Positions 1 through 11,425 are shown, counted from the stretch's first letter. The stretch is 64,000 nucleotides of DNA from Amphibalanus amphitrite (GCF_019059575.1 NW_024882716.1:1-64000), one strand, 5' to 3'. Notes: generated by a model from the letters alone, not told the origin. Numbers and translations: made by a program.

Positions 1-516
1 GTCAAGTTATAGTTCATTCGATGCGTCTTGACGAGAGGAACACGATGTCGGTAAAAGTAAGCTCGTACAAGGCTTGGGTAAAAAATCATTGCAGAAAAAC
101 TGTTTCCGAAAAAATCGGCTATTTTGCAGTTTTTGCCCCCTGCATGCAAAACCGTTGACGTTAGGTCAAATCTGAGAGAATTATTCAGAAAGGGCGTTAA
201 TAGGGCTATCGAATGCGCTTTTCCGCGGCGCTTTACCTCTATTGGTTCCCGAGTTATGCGTTGGCTTCATGGAAATTGTCGACATTCGACCTGGAAATCG
301 GCGAAATTTTGCCTTCAATGACCTCTGGTGACCTGACCTTTGATTTGACCAAAAAATTGACCGTAGTGATTTCGTCATTATTTTTGGCGCTCTTTCGAAC
401 GCCGCCTTCCGCGTATCGCTACGTGGCCCAGGAGCCGAGTTAGAAGGGGAGGGGTGTTCAAACACCCCCCCCCCCCAGCAGGGCGTGGAAATCCAGGACC
501 CCCAGCCGGGCGCGGG
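1..516 (-). mobile_element. piggyBac-like non-autonomous element, family A, copy 1 (cut by window edge)
   Basis: This is the terminal half of the same element found complete at 23,788-24,972 and 62,763-63,906, here in reverse orientation. It ends in CGCGCGGG-type sequence (GGGCGCGGG) directly against TTAA at 517-520, the expected junction of a TTAA-duplicating element whose ends begin CCC. Just inside the end is a run of C that pairs with nearby G to make a terminal G/C hairpin, then a short AGGTCA-type stretch (GGTGACCTGACCTTTG near 328). The other end lies outside the window. Short open frames here recur in the other copies with substitutions and stops and show no transposase motif, so I call it non-coding. 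Assignment to piggyBac rests on TTAA plus CCC ends only. Confidence 0.75.
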
Positions 517-1799
517 TTAATGTAACTCACTCACTCACTCACTCACTCATTCACTCCCACTAATCCGCGCCGAGCCGGGAAGGGGCGTCTGGACCAGTCT
601 GGACGGCCAACCCGTATTTTTTCTGAGCTGAGCGGAAAATTACCGTGCGTAGCGCCGCCAAACTTTGCCTACGTTTTCGGCCGTTCCTCTCAACAAAAGT
701 TAGTTTTACTATCCTGTGTTAGTTAGTTTGTTAGTGTTGGTTACCCTGTGATGATCTACTCGCATCACCTTGAATTTAAAAATCAATTTTCTGTCCTTCA
801 CATACGTCTCGAAAGGGAAGGGAAATAATTAACAGCTCAAAGAACAATGGGTCTTTTATACGCGCAACGAAGGAGAATGATGGTTAACCCTACTTCCCCA
901 TTCCCACTTTAATTTAAGGACATATTTCTAACTTTTGAGGCAGTGAAACTGCCTCTCACGATTCACAGGCACGGCAGAAGTAACTCAATACAGAATGGTT
1001 CTTTCGAAATAAATATTACTTTATTTATTTGGATATGGAGATTGTTAAATGCAGACACATAAAACAGATTGGATGACCCCACATCTTACCTTGCGTACAT
1101 TAGTACCAGACAGCATCTTGGACTATCAAAGTGGCCTGAACATCCAAGCTACCTGAAAAGAAAGCCTGCATGTAAGATAGCTAACAAGTCACCTGGAAAG
1201 AAAGCCTGTATGGTGAGATTTTTCTGTAAGCATTTATCTTTCTTTAGCCGCTTTTAGTAACTAAGGCAGAAAGAAGACAATCTGTATGGCCAACGGGCAT
1301 GCAGCAGGTGACTCATAATTTTTGTTGCCACTGCAATTTTCCAACAACGAATTGAATTAAAAGGTCAAGAAAAATAGACTTTCAAACAAGGTATTAACGG
1401 TTCCTAGTACAATGCACTCTAGAGCTGGCCTTTACTCCTCACTTGAAAACCTTACATTGTTGACCTTCTCAACAACACACTTAGGTATATAGGTACCATT
1501 ATATTTTATGAGGCAACTGGCATTATGCCTTCAATCGCTACATTTAAATGGCTGAGATGTGTGCAATTTGCAGTGTTATACACAAATGATGCTAAAAGGT
1601 CAGTTGTATGGTTGAGTACGGCATGTTGGGCAACTTAAAAAATAAAAAAAACTGGGCAAAGGACACCGCTGTATACAGTATACACCCTTAAACCATATTC
1701 CGGGCGGGCTCTGAAAGGTAAGATTCCGGGCAGGCAGGGCAGGCTTATCAGCCCCCCGTTATTTCTCGAAAACCACGCATCGACGCAGCAAACGGCGTT
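517..1799. other. Intergenic stretch, no gene seen
   Basis: Starts with an (ACTC)n microsatellite at about 524-557. A 20-bp motif around AAGAAAGCCTG occurs twice, 40 bp apart (1,151 and 1,191). A 13-bp palindrome, GTATACAGTATAC, lies at 1,671-1,683. The open frame at 1,069-1,257 spans the 40-bp duplication and matches nothing I recognise. I see no promoter, RNA gene or coding exon I can support. Confidence 0.5.
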
Positions 1800-2619
1800 T
1801 GATAGGTCGGTCAAAGAGCTACAACTTTTAAATAAAAATGCGTCAGGTCAATATTGAGGTCACCAGAGGTCATAAAAATAAAATGTTATTGAAATAGTAA
1901 CCTAAGTATAGTAGATAAAACTTTTGAATAAAGACATAAAATTGACACCATTGTGCTTCTCTTGTCGAGGCGATTCGAAACAAATACTTGATGACCTTCA
2001 TTAAGGCCAATTTAAAACTTGACCTCTGGTGGGGGAGAGGTCATGACCCAATAGGGGCGGGGTTGATACGTCACGTTGTATAGCAAACGACGCGTGACTT
2101 GGCAAGGCAAGCAGTTTGGTGCCACTTACATGTCTTTAGCGCCAATTTATCATGGTTTATTGACAAGCAACTATTGATGACCTCGCACGAACTCAGATGA
2201 CCTTTTCCTGTCTCTGTCAGTAAATGATACCTGGATCGTCATAGATGATTCAATATGTCAAAATCCTGAAAGACTTGAGTGGTTTTGACTCGTTTCCACA
2301 AAGCGGTGCGCATTTCAAATTTATCCATAGGCTTGTAATGTAAAGATAATGAATCTGACCTGACCTTACCTCAGGTCATAGATATACAAATTCTGAGATA
2401 TACAAAATGGACATAACGGTAGGTCATTGGGGGACCCACCCATAAGTTAAGGTCATAAGGCCAAAGTGGGTCTTAATTTCATTAAAGGTGACCCATAAGA
2501 TAACAAAATGCTAAAACTGAGCTGAAAACCATTTGGGATTGAGAGACTCTTCAAGCTTTGGCCTATTGACAATACACTAAGAGGTCATGACCATAAAATG
2601 TCTTTGAATGACCTAGTTA
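1800..2619. repeat. AGGTCA/TGACCT-rich repeat DNA
   Basis: AT-rich stretch with many AGGTCA or TGACCT hexamers on both strands, including AGGTCACCAGAGGTCAT near 1,856 and GAGGTCATGACC near 2,035 and 2,581. The same AGGTCACCAG string occurs inside the TTAA elements (23.9 and 62.9 kb) and is the unit of the minisatellite at 26.1 kb, so this is probably the interior of a related, older mobile element. I could not find clear ends or a target duplication, hence no family assignment. Adjoins the GC-rich inverted-repeat element at 2,620. Confidence 0.5.
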
Positions 2620-2945
2620 GGCGCGGGAACCGGGGGGGCTAGCGGGGGCTGAGCCCCTCCAACTTTTCGGCTGGGGGGCTCATTATGTATTTGAGCCCCC
2701 CCCCCTCCTCACAGCTGGAGGAATCAAAATCGGAAATCTACCAACATAATTTCATAGATTCATACAGAGGCACAGGAACCGGGGGAGGGGGCAGTGAGGG
2801 AAGCTTGCCCCCACAACTCTGGGGCCGTGGGAGCAGTGCCCCACAACTTTTCATGAGACCAGGAACTATTAGGGCAGCTTGTCCTCCCCAAATTAGGGGT
2901 AAAGTTAGAAGGGCTCAGCCCCCGCTAGCCCCCGGTTCCCGCGCC
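2620..2945. mobile_element. GC-rich terminal-inverted-repeat MITE
   Basis: A 35-bp inverted repeat starting GGCGCGGGAACC at 2,620 is mirrored at 2,911-2,945; the arms differ only by two extra G in the left arm. The interior carries further G- and C-rich strings (poly-C near 2,695-2,705, GAACCGGGGGAGGGGG near 2,777). No convincing target duplication is visible, so the superfamily is unknown. A 120-codon open frame (2,685-3,047) runs through the interior and past the end; I regard it as a composition artefact. Confidence 0.6.
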
Positions 2946-3186
2946 CGGCGCCACTGCCCAAAACCTACACTTATAAACATGGTGTTTTCCCCTAAACTGG
3001 ATTCAGATTGGGATCCTGAACACAAGTACATACTTCAAACAGGTTAGTGCACAATGTAGGGCAGCCCTGCATTTTGTTGAATTGATCCGGAGCCAGAGTA
3101 CCTACATCATTAATTGACCCCGAGGCCTGAGATCTTGTAAAGAAATAGCAAGTAGCGGCTAGCCACATTTCAAGGGTAGTCGTAAA

Positions 3187-3464
3187 GCAGGCGTAACACT
3201 TCTTTTAGCAACCAAGGAGAGGTGCTGTAGGTTAGGTTGTAGGTTGTAGGTTTTAGGTGGTAGGTTTTAGGTTTTAGGTTGTAGGTTTTAGGTTGTAGGT
3301 TTTAGGTTGTAGGTTTTAGGTTGTAGGTTGTACTGGTTAGGTCAGGTTTGGTTAGGTTTGGTTAGGTCTATTTTGGTTTGGTTTGATTAGAAAGCATCTC
3401 TGGGTATAGTGACCATCCGGCCCCGCTCCTTGGTTGCAAAAAGAAGTTGAAGTGTGACGCCTGC
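3187..3464. mobile_element. Inverted-repeat element with TTAGG-like core
   Basis: The left arm at 3,187-3,219 (GCAGGCGTAACACTTC... CAACCAAGGAG) is mirrored at 3,426-3,464 (CTCCTTGGTTGC... GTGACGCCTGC) with a few small differences, so the two ends can fold on each other. The space between them is mostly a tandem array (3,228-3,380). I see no clear target-site duplication. Probably a MITE that has captured or expanded a minisatellite; the family is unknown. Confidence 0.6.
3228..3380 (+). repeat. TTAGG-like minisatellite
   Basis: Degenerate array with a basic 14-bp unit TTTTAGGTTGTAGG, grading at the right into GGTTAGGTTTGG units. It resembles the arthropod telomere repeat TTAGG, but the period and the TGTAGG variants differ. 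Confined between the arms of an inverted-repeat element. Confidence 0.7.
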
Positions 3465-4660
3465 AAGTCCGGCCCAAACAATCGCATGGCAAATCGGTAC
3501 TCTGCAATACCAGTATCCAACAAATAGATGTCTACAAATAATTTCCACTTACCTCACAGACTTCAAAAAGCTCCCAGCACAAAAAAAAACACAAATTAGT
3601 ACCACCCAAAGCTTTATCTCTTCCAAATCCCAACACTGACACCGCCACGTGGTGAGCCGTGCCGCGCCGATAACACCGCAACAAAAAACAGTGTTGTTGC
3701 AACTACACAAAACTTCATCATACTCTAATTCACGGGTTTCTAAGATACATAATATAATTAATTTATTTTTACACTTTTTTAAAAATAAAACAAACGTCTA
3801 TTTTGATCGCTTCACATTCCACAGACCACACTATAAATCATATCATGTTACGTTTTTGCTGCATGCCCGCGCTAGCCCGCGCTGATCAAGGCGTGCGTTT
3901 CCGAGCTTCAACACAGAGCCAGCCGATGGTGGCGCCGTCTGTGGCAGATATTGGAACTACGAACCATCAAATTTTTTAGTTTAGAGATAGATGGCGCCTA
4001 AGGTGGACAATTTTTGAGTCCACCGAAACAGACTTGTTCTTTCGGATACGTTTACGTCCAGCTAAAAGGTGTTCTGTGCGTTTATTTTTACGTGGACTTT
4101 TTGGGTCCACCAAAACAGAATGTCCACAGTAAATCAGAAAAAAATCTTGAAAAGTCCACCTAAACCAGAATTTGGAAAGCACCTGCGTTACGCGTTTCAA
4201 GACACGTTTAAAACGCCAACCTTGCGGAATACAGGAGATATGTCCGAAGGAGCGCCGGAGCGCGAGAGGACGACGAGGAGAGGTGGAGGGAGAGAGCGGG
4301 AGAGAGGGAGGGGAGCGGACATCCCGCAGTGAGACAGCCGTATCTCGGCGCCCTCCTGTCCCGCCCAGACACGAACACGCTCAGGAATTGAAACATCAGT
4401 GGAATGCCGGACGAGCCGGTCGGTTCGGCTCTGACAAATCTATTATTCTCAGTGATGAACGAGCGGATGATGGCCGCCTGGCCGGCCTCCGGCTGCGCCA
4501 GGAATGCCTCATATGCGTAAAATGCGTCGCGAGCAAGGCGCTCGGCCGCTTATTATGATGTATGTGATGCTGTGTAACGCAAATGACGCCAATAAGTTAT
4601 TTGTTGTTGACGGACCGGTCGGAACCAATCAGTGGCCAGACGGTGGACCATCTCTCGGCA
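3465..4660. other. Intergenic stretch with a duplicated small hairpin
   Basis: No gene is evident. A hairpin of the form GTGGAC-T-rich loop-GTCCACC followed by AAACAGA occurs twice, at about 4,003-4,032 and 4,092-4,121, about 89 bp apart. From 4,230 to 4,320 the top strand is purine-rich (GAGAGG/GGGAGAG). Overlapping open frames in this area are products of the purine skew. Confidence 0.45.
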
Positions 4661-4790
4661 GAGGGAGAGAGAGAGAGAGAGGGAGAGAGAGAGAGAGGGA
4701 GGGAGAGAGAGAGAGGGAGGGAGAGAGAGAGGGAGAGAGAGAGAGAGGGAGAGAGAGAGAGAGAGGATGAAGAGGGAGATGGAAGGACAA
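4661..4790. repeat. (GA)n / GGGA microsatellite
   Basis: About 130 bp of GAGA with interspersed GGGA interruptions on the top strand. Every reading frame through it is open on both strands (Glu-Arg or Leu-Ser repeats), which explains the several overlapping open frames here. Confidence 0.95.
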
Positions 4791-5872
4791 TCACCCGACG
4801 ATGGATTCTCATCGTTCTGAAACTGTGCTTTATAGACTGTGCAGTTGCTTTCCTCATCATGCGGGACATGTATTGCAATGCAACAAGGAGATGTAGGCGG
4901 TGTAGCATCCCACAATCAGGAGACTTTATCGGACAGAAACCTAGATTACCATCCACGTCCAGCTCCTCTGTTCATCGCTAGTCACTGGAGTTCCTGACTA
5001 TCGCTTCGTATTGATACTCGCCTTACTTGGCGTACGTTCATACGTTATGCTGTTCTTATCAAATTGTGTGAGCACTTGATGGATCAGCATCTAGCAGCAT
5101 CATGAACAGAGTTGTACACAATACACATACCTATCAGCCGATGATGTGATTGAGATTAGTTGTAAAACTTGCTTAACTTATGTCCTCTTGATAGGTTCTA
5201 GTTGCGATATGTGCAATGCTGCATAAATCGAGCTATTCATATTGTACCGCAATGGAGCGGAAACGGCTTGATGTCACCCATTTGTGATTCAAATCTCCAG
5301 TTGACTGACGATGCCGCGACCGTATCGCAACCTAATCGACAATCCCGATAGAGATGTTGGTCAGAATAAATAAACTTGGCAGTCCGAAGAGCCGACTATC
5401 AATCGTGAGCAGTACGCTTTCGCTGACTGCCCAGTCCCCGCTCGCCATTTCCTGAGGGTGCGTGCCTGAAGGGGCGTGCCGATCCCTGGTGACGCCGGGA
5501 TCGGTGACGGGGCTCTGTGACGGGTCTCTGTGACGCCGTCCGTAGCGTGCCACCGTTACCTGTCCTGGGGCGCCCCTCATCCATAACGCGCCAGCTAAGC
5601 GGTCAGACAGGCCACCGTGGCCAGGTTTTCATTCTCCTTATGTCACCGTCGATAGAGACAACCGGAGAATCGCTGGAATGCCGACGACTAACGATAAAGC
5701 CAAGACTTGAAGTATAACAAACGAGCGCGTCGATGTAAGTGACTCGTACTATCGAAAATGGATTTTATCGCAGCGCCCGATCCGGCGGCAGTGGTAGCGG
5801 CTCTGGCTGGGTGCCATGACCGAAGCCGGAGTCGACCGCCTGTCGGGGGCGCGCCGCTGACGAGCTACACTA

Positions 5873-5986
5873 ATTAATGAGATAGTACTTACAATAAACA
5901 GAGCAGGAGGAATGTGAGCGGCGCTGCCGGGGGGCGAGTTACCTAAGTGTGGAACTACCCAGCGCCGAGCCGGCCGGATGACGTCA
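5873..5986 (+). promoter_or_regulatory. Candidate regulatory module, left copy
   Basis: Three blocks in order: TAATGAG at about 5,873, a 24-bp block at 5,934-5,957 (GCGAGTTACC... GTGTGGAACTA), and the CRE-like palindrome ATGACGTCAC with its core at 5,979-5,986. The same three blocks occur in the same order on the opposite strand at 7,367-7,543, the 24-bp block without a mismatch. Spacings differ. Regulatory function is inference; the 24-bp match itself is directly visible. Confidence 0.35.
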
Positions 5987-7366
5987 CACCACGGCCAGCG
6001 CCGGCGCGGCGGCAGACTGGCCGAGATTGGCATGGTCTTAACTTGGCGAAGAGGCATCGGACGCCAAACTTCTGCTGCAGCTATTAATCACATTTCATGC
6101 GTTTCTTCCATGTGTATGAGCTATCAAGTCCTTCGAATACCTAATGTGTAGGTGAGCGTACCTGCATTTAGCAGTGTGTGCTATGCTATGTGGATGGGCA
6201 CATCCGACAGTCGACACACTGCGCAATGGATTCCGATATTGCTTGGCTGATTCTGGCTTTGTGTCTTCGAACGAACCATTGAAAGGGAGGACGTCATTTT
6301 AAAAGGTTGTTAGGTGCACTCAAACGTTTTAAGATAAGCAACTGCTGATTGAATTTCTGGCGAGGGTTGGTGGAACGCTCTGTTTACAAATGAGTATCTA
6401 CCTACCTAGTACCTACCTGCAGTGGCAAATAACTGGGCCGCGGTCAGTTAGGCATGATTCACGAAGTCCCTTATCTTTTATTAGACTTATTAAGCCCAAT
6501 GTGCAACATTTGCGTCTTTTCGCGTTGTATCGGGTAGCAAATAAGAAAATCTGCTTCTTCTCCACAGCCCTCAATTCAAGAAACCGTCCTTTTCCTTATC
6601 GCATCATTCCAGAACATAATTTTCAAACATGGGTATCTTCCCCACAAAAAAACTGAAGCAGTTTCCTTCGGCTCCAATGCGCCACTCGCCCAGGGAGACG
6701 GAAGTGTTATATTCTCGGCGGTCCAGTCTGCATTCTGCAGCACACTCAAACTTGGCGGACCCCCAGCGCACGACTGAACGATTCGTATTGTTGTGAGTGA
6801 CTGTGACAATTCACTGGTGGTTTCGGAATAATTAACAGGCGGCGCAGCCCAGTGCCTCTTACAATGAATTACAGTGGCGAATGCACTATTGCAGAGAAGA
6901 AATGGATTGAGCAGATGCCCAACCTCGCTGTATTATCAACTAAACATTAGGTACGCTTTACATTTTAATCAGGCAATCATGTAAACAAACGACTTGCGAG
7001 TTGCGACCCTTCCGCCTTACATAACTCGGCAGAATGCCCCTGAGTCGGCTAAACTACACTGCATCTCTTCAAACCTTAAGTATTTTACAATTTACCACTC
7101 AGCTATGCAACAGGCTTATAATTTACTGCTCAAGTCTCAACCCCTTTTTCTCTATCATCTTTTTGGCACCGTCAATCGCCATCTGCGCTGCCCACTTCCA
7201 GCAAATAATCCGGCCGTCTCCAGTTCTCTGGCAGGGGCTTCCAAACTCAAGCGAACTCGCCGAAGTTTCGCCATTCAATGCGCAGGATCTGTACAATTGA
7301 GTTTGAGAGCCTCTGGGTTGGCTCGGCGCGCCTGCGCCGCGCCGTTGGTCCGGCCGAGTACGCGAG

Positions 7367-7543
7367 TGACGTCATGCTATAAGCGTCATCCCCCGACCAA
7401 AGTCACCAATCAGAGCCCTAGAATCGACTTGTAGTTCCACACTTAGGTAACTCGCTGCCGGGGGCGGTCGGCCGAGCACCTGCGCGCCGGCCGGCCGCAC
7501 CTCCGTCTTCCTCTCGCCTCGCGGATGGCCGGACGGCTCATTA
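7367..7543 (-). promoter_or_regulatory. Candidate regulatory module, right (inverted) copy
   Basis: Reverse-strand counterpart of the module at 5,873-5,986. TGACGTCA lies at 7,367-7,374, the exact 24-bp block at 7,432-7,455 (reading TAGTTCCACA... on the top strand), and CTCATTA at about 7,537. Sequence between the blocks is not alignable by eye, so either only the blocks are conserved or the wider duplication has decayed. Confidence 0.35.
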
Positions 7544-8479
7544 GCATGCTGGGCGGCTTAATCAGCCGGACATGCTGCTCAGCGCGCTGATACGGCGCTC
7601 AGCAGCGCGGCGCGCGGGCAGCAGCGCGAGCGACCGGTGAGAGGGGCGCGGAATATACAGCGGAGGGCTCGGAATATACCGTACAGGGGCACGGAATATA
7701 CAGCCTAGCAGGGGGGCACGGAATACCTATACGACTGGGAGGAGCAGCAATGTATTGTCGTAGAATATAGAGTATGCCGCCGGGAGGAACACGGAGCATA
7801 CCTTTGAGAGGAGCACGGAATATGTATTTCGTTGAGAAGCACAGAGGACACGCAATCACCCCTCGTGCTTATACCCGTCCCCCCACTATCGTTCCACGTC
7901 TTGTCAGCTAATAATGCCATTTGCGTCCCGGTGCGATCGGTGACCAAATCGCGAAGCATGACTCTGGTGGCGTCGGCTTCCCTGCCTCCAACAGCACGGC
8001 TAATTACGTCGTCTATCACGATTGACATCTACTGCCTGCAGCCCACGGAGCTGTAAATGAGGCCGTGTGCGCTGTAAGTCTCCCCGACCGGCTTATCGCC
8101 GAGCCGTTGGTGACATGTGAGCTGTAATGTACCGATAATGTCACAACATATGCATCGTGTCATTGGTTCCTGCTGGGAGCTGGTTACGAGCGACGCAGTA
8201 TGGTGGCCTGGCATGACAGAATGACGGTCGGTGTTATCGGACATCATACTTATCGGTGTTGATGTCGCGGAGCTGCTTAGCTCACCCGATTGCATACAGC
8301 TTTGAGCTAACAGCCTGTGCTTCGAAGTTCGGACTATCGTCTTTGCATGCTATCAATTCAGTAATCTGTGGACGTGTTTGAATCTGTTCGCTGCTCTTCG
8401 CTGTGCCCAGGTGCTCGTGTGTGCTTTTCTCGTTCCACTTTATTATGGTTTGTGGCACGCCTAGTCCTGAAACTTCTCT

Positions 8480-8522
8480 TCAGTATCAGTATCAGTGTAT
8501 CAGTATCAGTGTCAGTGTATTT
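8480..8522. repeat. CAGTAT/CAGTGT short tandem repeat
   Basis: About seven copies of a 6-bp unit alternating CAGTAT and CAGTGT, with small spacing differences. Confidence 0.8.
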
Positions 8523-8747
8523 AAAAACCTTCCACATGGTGGCTATTCAGGCTTTCCGTCATACATAACCACGGCACACACACACAAAGAACACCATTGG
8601 TAGGGATATAAGTGGCTAAAACGATCTGGCTCAGGCTCTGTCCATCCTCGCTCAACCCTTTCACTCTATCGGTGGCTGTGCCCAGCTGTGAGACAGTGAT
8701 AGGCACTGGCTCTGCTCCGCGCAGCAGCGGCTGGCGCAGCACCATCA

Positions 8748-8822
8748 CCAGCTGCTGCTGCTACTGCTGCTGCGGCTGCTGGTGCTGGTGCTGCTGCTGC
8801 GGCTACTGCTGCTGCTCGCTGT
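8748..8822. repeat. Interrupted (CTG)n trinucleotide repeat
   Basis: GCT/CTG triplets with GGT, ACT and GGC interruptions. Frames here give Ala, Leu or Cys runs on both strands; no surrounding gene is recognisable. Confidence 0.85.
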
Positions 8823-10924
8823 TGTGACAGGTGCGGCGGCTGCTGCGACTGCCTTATGCCGCCATAGCTCAGCTGATGGGCCATTGTCCCCGGCCGCCGT
8901 CACGCCGCAGTCGCCACCGCCGCCGCGGGCGCACCGCTCCGCCCCTGCACATTATTTATTCCAGACATTTTTCACGCCACATTCGGACAAAATACGCTAT
9001 CTGCGCGGCATCAGTGCAGCTCGCAGCGAGTGCGCGCCCATCGCCGGCCGATGAATGAGGCATTAATTAGCAATCAGCCTGATGCATCGTCGGGCTCGGT
9101 TACCGCTGTTATCACACACGGTATTAGTTATCGGCGGCTGAACGTCGGCGAACAGCGCTCCGCGCCGGCCAGCCACTCAATTACCGACTGGCCGGTCAAA
9201 ACCCGGCGCACCGCGCTGCGCCTGACTGCAGACCATATTTTAATTAGACGATCTCTATCGGAGACACGTACGCAGTTGGGAGAAAGCGTGGGCGGCCGGC
9301 GGCGACCGGCCGGTGGAGCAGAGGGTACGGGGAAGGCTGCAGAGACCGACTCACAGCCATGTGGAGCGGGAGGGGACACTGCAGAGGGACACTATACGAC
9401 GGTCGCGTCTGCAGTCTGGCCAGACTGGCCCAGAGACAAAGCGACTTTCACGCACGTAAGTCACAGCTCATTGCTCAAGGTAAACACAGGTAACCTTAAC
9501 AGTCAGACTGCAGTATAAGATGAACGCGTCTGGGCGGCTCCAGTCCATGCGCATCGTGAGCCAGTCCATGCGCATCGTGAAAAACAGCCCATCGTGATGG
9601 GCTGACTTTCAGCCTTATGGCTAAAAGACAGGTAAAGTCGATGCACTCAACCACCAGAGCTGTCCTCTCAATACCATCCGGCACCCAGTCCCCAGCAGCA
9701 GCGCCCATCCCTCTCCTGTCCCCCTCCATCCCCCGTCAGCAGCAGACGACGTCAGCAGCCGATACCGTCAGACTGCGTCCCGCTGACGAACGTGACGGCA
9801 TCACCAGTGGCTGCACGATCTACGGCATGTTTCAGGCTTAGTGGCCTGCTGCCGAACGCCAGTTCCGCCCATCATACGAGCATGACGCTGAGAATTTAAT
9901 CGCCCAGCTCGTGCGCAACCGAATGCCATGCATTGCTATGTCTGGTTGCCGATGCAAATACGCTCAGCATCTAATGCAGCTGTCAATCTAATGGCCATTA
10001 TCATCAATCTGTTTGAACAAAGCACTGCTGGGTACCCACTGTCCTTGGTACGATCTCCATTCATCGACCATCGTCGGCCGGTGCACAACCGCCACCGCCC
10101 CACCGCCCCACCGCCCACTGCCCACCGCCCACCGCTACACCGCGCGCCCGGAGGACCTCTGGCCCTTGCAGAGGCGCGCAGCCGGATATGCGCGATTACA
10201 CTCGACTCTCAGATCGGCGAGGCAGATGTTGAGCGAGCGGTGATCATCGCGTTGGCATACTGAATGTGCCGAGCCATCCCTTCGTATACTTGGATGTGCC
10301 AATCCGCCCTTGCACGTAGGAGCGACCGCGCTGGTCGCAGCGGTAGCTGATTCAGTGAGGTCGTGAGGCCACTATGACCGAGCGCTTGGCGCAGATTTGG
10401 ACAGGACCAGGCGTCAAAACCATAAATTCAGAAACGGCGGCCGTCCTGCCTCTGTCCGATGACGTATCGGTCGATTCTCTGCTGGCGTGTGGGACCGAGC
10501 CGTCCTGAGCGCGAGCTTCGAGATCAGATCACAGTAGCTGACCTCTCGCAGGCCCGAAGACGGTCATCTCTAAGTGAAGGACGGCGTAAGTATCGAGAGG
10601 CGGCGCCCGGTGCTCGCTCTATATGTCACGGACCCAGTGGTGACGTATGGGTCCTCTCGCCCGAGTGGACAGCCCTGCTGATGCCCACCGAGGCTGGAGA
10701 GGAGATCGGGTACCGGAGAGCTCGGTCGGAGGAATGGTCAGTAGGCTGAAGAAGTAGCCTGGCAGGTGTCAGGGTCACTACAAATGAAGAGCTGACCAGT
10801 GACCGGGTTGGGTATTGTCAGTTCGTCAGATATCTCACGGTGAAAAGGTGTAAACATGAAAAATCTGTTCTTGCCCGCAGCATTCGATTGATCGTCAAAG
10901 ATCAATGTGAACATGCAAGGTTGA
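8823..10924. other. Unique intergenic DNA, no gene seen
   Basis: GC-rich with TAATTA cores near 9,065 and 9,240 and an octamer ATGCAAAT at about 9,951. A 21-bp unit CAGTCCATGCGCATCGTGA repeats twice at 9,541-9,580 and is followed by a small hairpin CAGCCCATCGTGATGGGCTG (9,585-9,604). A CCACCGCC-type tandem tract lies at about 10,088-10,140. Just before the LINE ORF1 fragment a 20-bp string (ATCAATGTGAACATGCAAGG) is repeated exactly with a 27-bp period (10,901 and 10,928). Open frames such as 9,030-9,518 look like GC-driven chance. Confidence 0.45.
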
Positions 10925-11425
10925 TTGATCAATGTGAACATGCAAGGAACCATCGTGGCTTGTCACAGGCTAAAAAACAAAAAAAGAGTTCTGGTCAAGT
11001 TCCAGGACCACGATGATCGGGAGGCGGTCTACCAGGCCCGGTTTGACCAGCCCCGGGATGCTAAAGACAAAGTGATTATTCACGAAAACCTCACTGAGGC
11101 CAGGGCCGCCATGATCAGGCGCCTGGGTCAGCTCAGAGAAAAAAATTTGATTGTGAACTATCACACCAAAAATGGATCAATATATGCCAGGAGCTCTAAG
11201 GACAACAGATATTCCCTCATCGAACATTGGCACACGGAACAGGAAATCCTTGAGCTGGTCCAGAGTGCTGGAAACAAGGGACCAGAAGCACGGGACAGCC
11301 TGATGAGGTCACAGACCCTGGACAGCATCCCGCAGGGGCGGGTAGCAGGACGGGTGTCTGACCTGACAGAGTTTGTTGTGCCCAACCAGAGGCAGAGCAA
11401 ACGTCAGCCAAAGAAACAACAGTAA
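10925..11425 (+). CDS. LINE ORF1 C-terminal fragment (FP-like domain)
   Basis: A 166-codon frame whose first ~115 residues match the C-terminal region of ORF1-like proteins of CR1/L2-type LINEs, related to the baculovirus FP-protein fold. Key strings are ACHRL, then VLVKFQDHDDREAVYQAR, then IIHENLTEAR, followed by basic residues and NGSIYARSSKDNRYSLIEHW. In this family the domain binds nucleic acid in the retrotransposition particle. The usual N-terminal part (zinc-finger or coiled-coil) is missing: an in-frame stop lies just upstream (10,922), the frame opens at TTG, and the first ATG is at residue 6 within a 27-bp tandem duplication. The tail is basic (RQSKRQPKKQQ). It is a 5'-truncated copy or an exon-like remnant. 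Whether it belongs with the ORF2 2.6 kb downstream is uncertain; it is clearly less AT-rich than ORF2. Confidence 0.7.
   Translation: MINVNMQGTIVACHRLKNKKRVLVKFQDHDDREAVYQARFDQPRDAKDKVIIHENLTEARAAMIRRLGQLREKNLIVNYHTKNGSIYARSSKDNRYSLIEHWHTEQEILELVQSAGNKGPEARDSLMRSQTLDSIPQGRVAGRVSDLTEFVVPNQRQSKRQPKKQQ

Larger units (their letters stand above)
4791..8479. other. Unique GC-rich intergenic DNA, no gene seen
   Basis: No open frame here has recognisable protein features, including those of 102 codons (5,749-6,057, minus), 146 codons (6,994-7,434) and 107 codons (7,705-8,028, minus). CpG is common and TAATTA-type cores occur (for example TTAATTAATGAG near 5,870). The main structure is a short motif set repeated in inverted orientation at 5.87-5.99 and 7.36-7.55 kb, listed separately. 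Around 7,650-7,820 GGAATATACAG and similar strings recur loosely. Confidence 0.45.

Noticed and set aside
3228..3380. Telomere or chromosome end
   Set aside because: The TTAGG-like array is short, degenerate, and enclosed by inverted repeats with unique DNA on both sides.
4504..4981. Several Glu-Arg or Leu-Ser repeat frames
   Set aside because: Reading frames through a (GA)n microsatellite are always open; the same holds at 19.4-20.4 and 55.1-55.4 kb.
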